From: Panax quinquefolius
Lineage: Eukaryota; Streptophyta; Magnoliopsida; Apiales; Araliaceae
DNA: 64,000 nt
NCBI GenBank assembly: GCA_020205615.1
Contig: JAINUW010000588.1
Span: 50,871 to 114,870 of the forward strand
Direction of reading: 5' to 3'
Part shown: positions 32,405-42,488 of the stretch, piece by piece
Numbering within the stretch: position 1 is the stretch's first letter
Layout: each line of letters opens with the position of its first letter
Translations under genes and position numbers: made by a program
The notes under the pieces: generated by a model
What the model was told of the DNA's origin: nothing
The model's input: the letters and a program-made list of their open reading frames with translations, nothing else
The model's database searches: none

Positions 32405-34865
32405 CAGATGAAGAGGGAGAAGGAAGAGCGTGAGCATGAATGCTCGGATCAAAAGTGATCGTGAAATAGAAAAGCTTGCAAATCACGGCTTTGTATAATG
32501 TAAGAGGATTAAAGAAGAAGCAGAATCCAACCCTAGTCTCTTCTAATATTTTCTTTAAGTTTAATATGTTAAAAACATAACTTAATGAGAATAAGAAGTA
32601 AAAGAGATTAGTAATGATTTCATATGGTTAAAATCATGAGAAAATGAAGAAATTAGAATTTGAAGTTTAGTTTATAAATTTCTTAAGGAGGTATAAGATT
32701 CGTAAGGATTTTGAGCGATCCGAATGAATTATATGAACGAGTTGGTGAAATAAGTAAGGAATGATGTTCTATAACATCAAATTCTAAGAAAAAGTAGAAT
32801 CGTAATCCAAAATATCGATCAAAATGAAGAACGAACGAAGAACGCGAAGAACACGCGAAGAACACGAAGAATGTTGTTGATGGACAAATTTAAAACCATC
32901 GTGGGATAATTATGTTGATGGACAAGTTTAAAACAATCGTGTATAAGTTAGTTGCATATTGCTTGGTTAGGAACGGTAGAAACGTTCATGAAGAACGGAT
33001 TAAAACTTAGCTATAACGAAGTTATGGCGAAATTTTTGTAAAAGACGAACGAGAATTAAAAAGTTAGAAACTGAACCCGAACGTGTAGGGTTTCATAAAA
33101 AAGTAAGAGAATGTAGAAAATGTGAGTCATAGACTCAAGAATGAACGAGTTTCGAGTTCGGATGACCGAATTACGGACGAACGAACGAAGAGCGTTAAAA
33201 ACATAAAATGAACAAAGGGTGAAGATCAAGCCAATCGAATGGCATGTAACCGATTTAGAATGAATTTCTGCTAAATGGGTATTATACTACGTTAGATAAG
33301 GAAGAGAATGGCTTTAGAACGACCTTGTTCTGAGTTATAACGAAGGAGTTATGAGATCGCGAAGTAAGCATCTCAAAATTTAGTTAACACTTCGAGAAAT
33401 TTTCTAGGGTTTAAGCTCGGCGCCGCAGCATCGGCTGAGCTTTGAGAAGTGACGCCGCAGCGCGAACTCGGCCATAAACTTCTTGAGAGTGGCACCGCAT
33501 CACGAAAGATAACGAAGGGTTTGGCGCCGCAGCGCCAAACCAAGGAAGAAGGTGAAGTAGGGGCAAAGCAGTGATAGACAGAGAGAAGGGCACACAAGGC
33601 AAGAACGCCTAAGATGGGCAATGCCCAAAGAATGAGATTCTTAGTGCTCAATTACTGGGGGATGTGCAAGAAAGAAATATGAACATATAGTTCACCAAAA
33701 ATAAAACTTAATCAAGTGTTTTAAATCTTTAGTAAAGATTGAACAAAAAGATTGAATGGGATTAAAAGACAGAGAAGTTAAGCGATAGAGTACGTAACCG
33801 ATATTCGGGGACCGTAGTCGCGATAAACAAACGTGAGGGATTTCTATAGTTGTGATTCCTTAGACGTTGAGCGACGAGGGTAATGAATAACATTTCGATG
33901 TTATGTCATGGTGATGAGAGATAAGTGTAAAGTGTATAGACGCTATGAACGCAACGTAGTTGTGATGAACGATCGGTCTTAGCATACAACGAACCGTATG
34001 GCTTCCACATTAAGAAAGAATAATGAACATGGGGTTCATGGGTTGGATAATGATTGAAAGCGATTTAAACCTTGAGTAAAGGTTGAATGAGAGATTTAGA
34101 GACGAACAACGTAAACGTTGAATACGTAAACGATCCTCGTGAATCGTATTCGCGTCAGACAAACGTTCTAAGTGTACAATGATTGCATAACTTAAACATT
34201 GACGAAGGTAGTAAGTAAGATATGATTTATCAAGGAAAGCCGTAACGAACGGTAATAGGATTAAAGAAAGTACGAGTGTGAGTCGAATAGAGAAAGTTAG
34301 AATGAATGTAAGCGTTGAACACTTTAGTCGACGTGAGAGTTGAATGTATGCGAATTTTAAACGGGTAAAACCTACACCTCGTGTATGGTTTGACCGTAAG
34401 ATAATGAATAATGTTGTTTAACCGTGAACAGTGAAGAAACTGAGTTAAAGATAATAATGTATAACGTTAAGAAGTCGAGTTAATAAGTATAACTTGGATA
34501 AACGTTCAGAGTTGAAGGAACTGGACGTTGTAAGGTATAAATAAGTTCATATGAAATGTTTAACACTGTGACCCTATAGTATTGACATTGAATGATCGTT
34601 TCGAGTATACAAAAGACTGTATGACTTAGACGATAAGAAATGAATCCTGAGGTATGGCATTTAGTTGCCAGAAAGCCGTAAGAAATAAGAATTTGACTTA
34701 ACGAACATTATAGTTTAATGGTTCGTATAAGTTAAGAGAAGTTAGGTTGTAGTACAAACGTAACTTTGATAGTTCACATATGGGAGCTGGGCTAAACAAT
34801 TCCTTCAAAGAGCGAATGTATATATAAAACTGGCAACCGATCTAACTCACTGTGTGGGCAGTGTA

Positions 34866-37546
34866 TGTAAGACCCCAACTTATTATTAATGAAATTTAAT
34901 TTTCTCTATTTATTATTTTGAAATAATAAGGGTTGATGTGATTAATGTGGATGGTTAGGGGTAAAATACGCAAATACTTCAAAATAAGCAAGTGGTTATA
35001 AAATATTCATTGTTGTCGGGGAATATTCGTTTGGTCGTGGAATATTCGTACTGTCGGGGAATATTCATACGACGGCGCAGTGATTGGATGAAGAAAACGA
35101 CAAATATAAGTGGTTTAAAAATAACGGCGTAGTTAGTTATCAAGTTATTAATTGTTAAAATACCGGTGGTTAAAACACAAGAAGACACCAGTATTGCACC
35201 AATTGTTGATTCTTACGTAAGAAGGCACTACTCAATAATGGTTCTGTGAATTACTGCTCAAAGATTTTATCGAGTTAATAATTGTCATGCGTTGATATTT
35301 TATATTCTTTGTTGTTTCAATAATTGTCATTACACATTATTTTTCATTATCGAAGCAATAATTCATATTATCTGAATAATATTATTAGATAACATTATTG
35401 GCAATGTCTAGAAAGTTCTGTCTAAGGAGAGGTTTGGTCACCTAATTGCGCGCCAGTAAGAAGAAATTCTTATTGGAAAACCTCCTCTTTCCTGGGAACT
35501 GCCTGGTTGTCAATATTGTGATTCTGTAATATTATTTGTGAATAATTAATTATTGATTCATATGATGAGGAAAATATTGATTTTATGTGGATATAGATGG
35601 AGAAAAATTTTAATGTGACAATTGTTGAAAATTGAAATTTTATCTTTTTCTGATAAAATAATTCTTTTAAATATATTATTATATTTTAATAATATAATAA
35701 TGGTGATATTTTTACAACGAATGTGGGATATATGAGTATACGAGGAGGAAGAGTATTTTTGTTGCAATAAATGTTTAAAACATGTTAAACATGTCATGGA
35801 CCCCATTTATCGATCGAAATTTGATTATAAATCAAAAATCCCGTTTGTGGATTTTGGTCAATTTCATTTGGAATTTGGAAAATCTTTCTTCTATAAAGTT
35901 GTAGAGAATTGAATTTCCTATAAAAATTCGCGAGATTCGATTTTTCCGATAGAAGGGCTATTTATTATGAATTATTGAAGTTCAAGTTCAAATAATTGAT
36001 TTTTGGAAGTTTAAAATATTTTAAATAATAAAAACGTTTTTTGTTTGTTTTGTGGGCTACAACATGTGCATAATGAGCTGAGATCAGATCTAGGAAGGTG
36101 GGCGAGAAATCTTAATATATATATTAATATTATATTAAATTTTCGCTTTGGTGTTCTAAGCATTTTCCTATAAATAGGGTGCTTAGGTTAGAATTGAAAA
36201 TCACACCGTAAATCAAGTTTTCTCTCTATATTATCGAGTTTATTTTGTGAGTATTTTGAGTATACTTTGAGTATTGTTAGATGGTGCAAGTTCCTTCAAA
36301 GACTATACCCTAGATTCCAAATTAGAAGTACTAATCTTTCGAGGTAAGAGATGTTATTTTCTTCTCAAATGATATTATTTCTTCAATATCATTATTTGAA
36401 ATATTGGTTGGAACTTTTTATCAAATTTGGAACTTTTTCATATCGGGTTACTATTCACGAGTTACTATTATTCTATTCACGAGTTACTATTCACGAGTAC
36501 TATTCATGAAGCGTGAAGATGTTTTTTTTGGAATTTCTATCTTTTGGTGTCTGAGTTACTATTCACGATACTAAGACTATTCACGATACTGCAAGACTAT
36601 TCACGATAATGCACTATTCACCAAAAATAAAATTTCTTCTTTTTGTCCAAAATATCTATTCTCGATACTAGCTTTGATTGTATCCATGTTTTGATCATTC
36701 TTGAATTTTACACCACTATGATTATTTTTGAGGTATTTTTTTGAACATGGATAAAACAAAGTACTAATCCTTAATCCTTAATCCTTGTCATTTTGTTTCC
36801 TTTGGATTCGTTTTTTTTAAAAATATTTTTCATCATCCTTAGTCTTAAATGATGATATTATTGAATATCTTTGGCGTCAGTAGCAAAAGATGAATGATTT
36901 CTGAAGAATATCTTTCGTAGTAAAGCAAAGATGAACATGTGTTTAGATGAACATGACTAATCGATGAATATCTTCGCCTCAGAGTGCAAAGATGAATATT
37001 TGATTCAGATGTATATTGATTGATGTTATGTGGATAAAAGATAGACGATGAACTTTTAAATTCATACATGTAGAAGATAGTAGTTTGCATTCTCTACTTA
37101 ACTCTTCTAATGAATTATTATTTCACGCTAATATTGATTTAAAATTTGTTGTCTATTGTATTCTATTAGATTTTTCCCCGTTGAAGACTAACGGTAATTT
37201 GTTGTATATTATCTTAGTCATAATATTCTTTATCGGGCTAGTTGAGCTCACCCTTTTCCTTTTTGTTCCATTTTTTTTTCTCGGAGGCGAGAATATAGTG
37301 AGTACGAGCTCTGGGGGTATGGAATGAAGGTTTTAGAAAGAAATGTTTAGTAGTCCTCACCATTTTTGTAAAATAATGTATCAATAAATGTGATGAGGAT
37401 TTATTTGAGTATAGATATTGTCTAGAAGATAATATTTGTATTCAAACTCACGCAGTTTATTGTTGTAATAATAAAGTTGTAGTTGTTTTCGCACCATGTA
37501 TTGACAACTCGTAATGGGTGATGTATACCTATTTGGGGGCGCCACG
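34866..37546 (+). repeat. Element E first LTR (2.68 kb)
   Basis: TGTAAGACCCC at the start and GGGGGCGCCAC at the end before the primer site. It contains TATA at 36169, a strong donor-like GAG|GTAAGAG at 36341-36350, the 14-bp minisatellite (36448-36510), CTTTGGC/GTGCAAAGATGA repeats (36870-37010) and the TATCGGGCTAGTTGAGCTCACCC block (37231-37253). Confidence 0.9.
36169..36176 (+). promoter_or_regulatory. TATA box of E's first LTR
   Basis: TATAAATA in TTTTCCTATAAATAGGGTGC. The middle LTR keeps it at 53095-53102; the third LTR has CATAAATA at 63394-63401. Confidence 0.75.
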
Positions 37547-37548
37547 GT

Positions 37549-37559
37549 TGGTATCGAGC
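37549..37559 (+). promoter_or_regulatory. Primer binding site of E's first interior
   Basis: TGGTATCGAGC, the initiator tRNA-Met site with CAG shortened to CG. Confidence 0.8.
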
Positions 37560-37740
37560 TTAGGATATGATCTCTGGCGGAGATCGGGGAATAGAACTAG
37601 GAGGGAGAGACGAGTAAATCCTTCGCTAGTGTGTCCTACCTAAGCTTATTTTTTTTTTAGTTGGTCAAGATATAAGGATATTATGTGATATATTGATTTC
37701 CTTAATTAACCCTTGTTTTATGGACAAGAGATTTGAGAAT

Positions 37741-38900
37741 GTCGATCGAGAATATTAACAATGGAAATGAGACCGTGGAGACGCTCAGTACTCACCAACG
37801 AGGAGAACGTGCAACAGTCGGGCAATGTTCCTCCCGTGAACAACACCACCGAAAGCGAGATGATGAACGAGGGGATGTTTAGAAGCTTTTTCATAGTTCA
37901 TGCAAAATCGACGAGGAGACTCGTGTTCAAAATACAGGAGGAAATGATAGCAATTCACCGGGTTGTCACAAACCAAGCAGTTCAAAGAGTTGGGACCACC
38001 GTAATTTAAGGGAAAGCAAGATCCGATCACGGCGGAAACATGGGTCAAACAAATTACCAAGATATTCGATGTCTTGGGATGCACGGAGGAACAGAAGGTT
38101 CCATTCGCCACCTTTATGTTCCGTGGCGAGGCGCATCATGGTGGGGAGTTCTGTGAAGCACTCCATCCACCGCACTCAAAGATGTCTTGGGAAACATTTC
38201 AGAACTATTTAATGACAAATACTTTCCGAAAGTGTTCGCTATATGAAAGAAGTGGAGTTCATCGATTAGAGCAAAACAACATGACGGTGTCTCAAAGACG
38301 AGGCAAAGTTTGCAGAGTTATCCAGTTTGCACCTCATTTGGTGGAGAATGAGGAACGTATGACACGGATGTTTCTTAGAGGTTTGAAACCCAGATACGCC
38401 AAGATCTCATTTCTCATAAACTTTCTCTCTATTCAGATGTTGTAAATAGGGCTCAATTATTAGAGCGAGATAACGAGTACGTCAACCTGAGGGACCCCAA
38501 CCAGGATCGTACTCAGAGATAGCGCCAATGTAATAATGATAACCAAATGAGAAAGAAACAGATGGACAAAAATGGTAACCACTCGGTGGTAATCATGGCC
38601 ATGAAAATAGAAGAAGCGAGTCGAGGAGATTTTAAAAGAGGAGATTTAACAATGACTATGTGAAGAGACAAAGGCGGCAAAGAATCGGTTCTAAGGGAGG
38701 AGAACGACCACCCCATTATATGCTATAAATGCGGAAAGAGGGACATATCACCAAACCGCCCACAACAGTTCAAGGTATGCTATAATTGTGGAAAGGAAGG
38801 ACATATCGCCGAGATGTGACGCAGAGCGAAACCTAGTTCAATGGGGACGGTGACTCAAAAGATCGAGAAAAAGTCAAAGTCAACGATTCCGGAAGAGCGT
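37741..38900 (+). pseudogene. gag: E first interior: gag (frameshifted)
   Basis: The start at 37741 reads MSIENINNGNETVETL before drifting out of frame. A neighbouring frame continues NEENVQQSGNVPPVNNTTES and EMMNEGMFRSF. The core reads WVKQITKIFDVLGCTEEQKV, SKMSWETFQNY, LEQNNMTVSQ, FAPHLVENEERMTRMFLRG. Two knuckles near 38718-38815 (ICYKCGK..., then YNCGKEGHIAEM ending in a stop) close it. At least five frame changes are needed to follow it, most at runs of one base or at CG/CAG sites. Confidence 0.85.
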
Positions 38901-39340
38901 TTGTTGTGATTGGTCATAATGCGAGGAACCCAAACGAGGTGATCACGGTAAGCTATTTATAAATTCTTGCTAAGTTTATACCTTACTTGATACCGGCATA
39001 CCCATTCATTTATCTCTCCTGCATGTGCTCAACGCTTAAACTTGACTCAGAGAAATTAGACTTTGACCTATCTGTGGAAACTCCGTTAGAGAAACTTTCA
39101 TCACATCCATCGCTTATATATCTTGTTTGATTCAAGTTGGCACCATTACCTTACCCGCTGACCTTATCTCTTTAAAGATACTTGCTTTTGATGTGATTTT
39201 AGGGATTGATTGGTTAACTACTCATCATGCCAAAATTGATTGTTTTCGTAAGGTTGTTAGTTTTCATATTCCTAACCAACCTCGTCAGTATTTAATTCAA
39301 GCAACTAAACCATTAAAATCAATCACCGCTCATATCTAAT
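38901..39340 (+). pseudogene. E first interior: aspartic protease
   Basis: LDTG at about 38986-38997 is the active site. The following THSFI-like segment is shifted in frame. LISLKILAFDVILGIDWLTT and HHAKIDCFRKVVSFHIPNQP (39166-39285) form the conserved end of the domain. The upstream linker reads ERLL and ARNPNEVITVSYL-like text in a third frame. Confidence 0.75.
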
Positions 39341-39358
39341 CATAAAGCTATTCGCTTA

Positions 39359-40235
39359 TTGAAAAACGGATGTCAAGCTTTCTTAGCCCATGTTATGGAT
39401 TTGAATAAAGACACGCCAAATTTGAATAATATTCTGTTGTTATTGACTTTTTCCCGACGATTTCAAGAACTTCCCGGTCTACCCCCGGAACGTGAAGTTG
39501 AATTCTTTATTGATCTTGAACCTCGTACAAAGCCCATTTCTAAAACCCCATATCGAATGGCTCCTATTGAACTTCAGGAGTTAAAGGTCCAACTACAGGA
39601 ATTATTGGACATCGATTTCATTCGGCCTAGTACATCTCCTTGGGGTGCTCCTGTTTTATTCGTAAAGAAGAAAGATGGGAGTATGCGACTTTGTATCGAC
39701 TATCGGGGAATTGAACCATGTCACCATCAAGAATAGGTATCCTCTACCTCGTATTGATGACTTGTTTGACCAAATTGCAAGGGCACAATTCTTTTCAAAA
39801 TCGATCTTCGATTCCGGATATCATCACCAAGATTAGAACCGAGGATATTCCAAAGACCGCTTTAGAACCTTCGGATGGGCATTATGAATTCTTAGTCATG
39901 TCTTTCGGATTGACTAATGCTCTTGTGGCTTTCATGGATATGATGAACCGAGTATTCAAGGAATATTTGGATCGATTCGTTGTTGTCTTTATTGATGACA
40001 TCCTTATATATTCCAAAAGTCGTGAAGATCATGAGCACCATTTGAAGTCGGTACTCCAAAGGCTTCGTGAAAACAAACTATATGCCAAATTGAAGAAATG
40101 CGAAGTTCGCTTCGAGGAAGTAGCATTCCTTGGGCACGTGGTGTCAAAACATGGAGTATCCGTTGATCCCGTGAAGATTGAAGCAATACAAAGTTGGGAG
40201 AGCACCAAAGTCGGTGGATCAAGCACGTAGCTTTT
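39359..40235 (+). pseudogene. pol: E first interior: reverse transcriptase
   Basis: The first open frame (39359-39736) gives [59 protein letters not shown] and RLCIDYRG. A run of four G at 39705 then shifts it. A second frame (to 40230) gives [13 protein letters not shown], the catalytic FIDDILIYS (both Asp codons intact at 39994-39999), then [20 protein letters not shown]. All main RT motifs are present, but the DLRSGYHQL-like segment between them is damaged. The wording is that of plant chromoviruses. Confidence 0.88.
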
Positions 40236-40775
40236 TGGGCTTAGAATGGTTATTATCGGAGATTCGTGGAAGGGTTTTCTCGAATCGCTACTCCATTAAC
40301 TCGCCTAACTCCTAAGGATACAAAATTCGTTTGGAGCGAAGAATGCGAGAAGAGTTTCCAAGAGCTTAAGAGGAGACTTATTTTAAGCACCTATTCTAAC
40401 AATACCATCCGGTTCGGATGGATTTGTTATCTACATGCCGATGCTTCGTGCAAAGGGTTAGGATGTGTTCTCATGCAACGGGAAAGTCATAGCCTATGCC
40501 TCGCGACAACTTAAAGAGTATGAGAGGAATTATCCTACTCATGATCTAGAGTTAGCAAATTTTCGTTCAAGCCGCTAAAGATATGGAGGCACTATCTATA
40601 TGGGGAGAAAGTGGAGATATATTCGCACCATAAAAGCCTTAAATATTTCTTCACTCAAAAAGAACTCAACACGCGGCAATGACGTTGGCTCGAGCTATTG
40701 AAAGACTACGACCACACTATTCAATACCATCCCGAAAAAGAACGTGGTAAATGACGCGTTGAGTAGAAGATCATA
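40236..40775 (+). pseudogene. pol: E first interior: RNase H
   Basis: GFSRIATPLTRLTPKDTKFV and [14 protein letters not shown] form the connection region. [20 protein letters not shown] contains the first catalytic Asp, and [20 protein letters not shown] the Glu/Asp region in another frame. A DALSRRSYA-like end is near 40755-40780. This copy contains the uninterrupted site GGAGGCACTATCTATATGG (40583-40601) where solo LTR G sits in the second interior. Confidence 0.85.
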
Positions 40776-40799
40776 TGCGTGAACGAAAGTACAATGATG

Positions 40800-42195
40800 T
40801 CAAGTATACGACAGAGCCAACTTTAATAGAAAAAGTTAAGGTTGTTTCAAGCCACCCAATCCGGAGCCGACGCGTATGAAGAAGAAAGTACAAGAAGGAG
40901 CTATTCCTAAGCGAGAATTGATGAAGAAGGAATACTTGAGTCCACTCTAGACTTTGTGTTCCTAACGACTACGATTTGAAGTACAAGATTATGATGGAGG
41001 CACACAATACGCCATTTGCAATCCATCTCGAAGTACTAAAATGTATCGTGATCTTCGACATACATTTTGGTGGAACAATATGAAGAGAGAGATTGCAAAG
41101 TTTATCTCAATGTGTTTAACTTGTCAACGTATAAGGCAGAGCATCCGGTACCTAAGGGTCCGTTGCAACCACTTGAGATTCGAAATGGAAGTGGGAACAC
41201 ATTACCATGGATTTCGTTACGGGTCTTCCTACGGTTTCTCAAGGCATCAATGCTATTTGGGTTATTATTGATAAATTAACCAAGTCTGCTCATTTCTTGC
41301 CGATACGGGAGACTTATTCACTTGAACGTCTTGCTAGTATGTACGTGAATGAGATTGTGAGGTTTCATGGCATGCCTGTATCCATAGTTTCGGATCGTGA
41401 CCCAAGATTCACTTCAAGATTTTGGGTTAGCTTGCAAAAAGCTATGGGCACGGATTTACGATTCAATTCGGCATACCATCCTCAAACGGACGGACAATCA
41501 GAAAGGACTATTCAAACTCTTGAAGATTTATTAAGACTCTGTGTCCTAGACTTCAAGGGCAGTTGGGATAAGTATTTACCATTGGTGGAATTCTCCTACA
41601 ACAACAGTTATCAGGCAAGTATAGGTGTAGCTCCATTTGAAGCATTATATGGACGAGGTGGGTGAAGCAACACTGTTGGGACCCGAGTTGGTACGTATGA
41701 CTACGGAAAAGATCCAAATGATTCGACAACGTATACAAACGGCACAAGATCGACAAAAGAGTTATGCGGATCTTCATCGAAAGGACGTGGAATTTAGTGT
41801 AGGGGATCATGTATTATTGCGAGTTGCTCTATTGAAGGGAGTTACAAGATTTGGGAAGAGAGGAAAGCTCAATCCACGCATTTATTGGTCCATTTCAAAT
41901 TCTCGACCGAGTAGGAAATGTAGCCTATAGACTCGCGTTACCTCCAAGTATGTCTCGTGTTCATAATGTGTTTCACATATCTCGTACTTCAGAATATGTG
42001 AAAGACCCGAACCACGTTATAGAATTAGAACCGGACGACGAAATAGATCAAGACTTAACGTATGAAGAGGTAATTGCCAAGATCTTGGATAGAAAGGAGC
42101 ATGTCCTACGCCAAGAAAAGGTCATACCACAAGTTAAAGTTTTGTGGAGGAATCATGCTATAGAGGAAATGACCGGGAATTGGAAACGGAAATGA
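40800..42195 (+). pseudogene. pol: E first interior: integrase with GPF and chromodomain-like tail
   Basis: The zinc-binding N-terminus reads MYRDLRHTFWWNNMKREIA then CLTCQ. The catalytic core is an open 152-codon block (41207-41665) with [15 protein letters not shown] and [17 protein letters not shown], so the D-D-E residues are all present. The C-terminus has GDHVLLRV, GPFQILDRVGNVAYRL, SRVHNVFHIS and EYVKDPNHVIEL, and ends KVLWRNHAIEEMTGNW, which is chromodomain-like. This is the best-kept integrase in the window, still broken between blocks. Confidence 0.9.
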
Positions 42196-42257
42196 AAGCG
42201 AGGTATCCTCACCTTTTCAAACACCAGTAATGCGACGTCAATTTCGAGGACAAAATT

Positions 42258-42273
42258 TCATAAGGAGGGAGGT
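42258..42273 (+). promoter_or_regulatory. Polypurine tract of E's first interior
   Basis: ATAAGGAGGGAGG directly before TGTAAGACCCC of the middle LTR. Confidence 0.85.
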
Positions 42274-42488
42274 TGTAAGACCCCAACTTATTATTAATGA
42301 AATTTAATTTTCTATTTATTATTTTGAAATAGTAAGGGTTGATGTGATTAATGTGGATAGTTAGGGGTAAAATACATAAATACTTCAAAATAAGCAAGTG
42401 GTTATAAAATATTCATTGTTGTCGGGAATATTCGTTTGGTCGTGGAATATTCAGATCGTTGTCGGGGAATATTCAGACGACGGCAAGA
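42274..42488 (+). repeat. Element E middle LTR, left part
   Basis: Matches the first 215 bases of the first LTR, then is broken by F at TGTGACGCCCC (42489). Confidence 0.88.

Larger units (their letters stand above)
6386..34865 (+). mobile_element. Element B: LARD-like non-autonomous LTR retrotransposon, interrupted by D and E
   Basis: LTRs over 4 kb (6386-10714, and 31402 onward) flank an interior that totals only about 1.7 kb once D is removed. The interior has an initiator tRNA-Met primer site and a polypurine tract but no gag or pol reading. That fits the LARD class, moved by proteins from another element. D splits the interior at 11994-11998, and E splits the 3' LTR after 34865, so the last 900 or so bases of that LTR should lie right of the window. 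The first T of the left LTR is missing where A abuts it. Confidence 0.8.
31402..34865 (+). repeat. Element B 3' LTR, cut by element E
   Basis: It begins TGTAACAACCCGAAATTTTG and follows 6386-9485 closely. It has a TATA box at 32315-32322 and a GA microsatellite at 32370-32402. It holds 349 bp (32761-33109) that the 5' LTR lacks. It stops after GGGCAGTGTA, where the 5' copy continues GATGAGACGG, because E starts at 34866. Confidence 0.88.

Noticed and set aside
33373..33651. Minus-strand 92-codon frame in the GC-rich patch of B's 3' LTR
   Set aside because: The matching region of the 5' LTR does not keep it and there is no recognisable domain.
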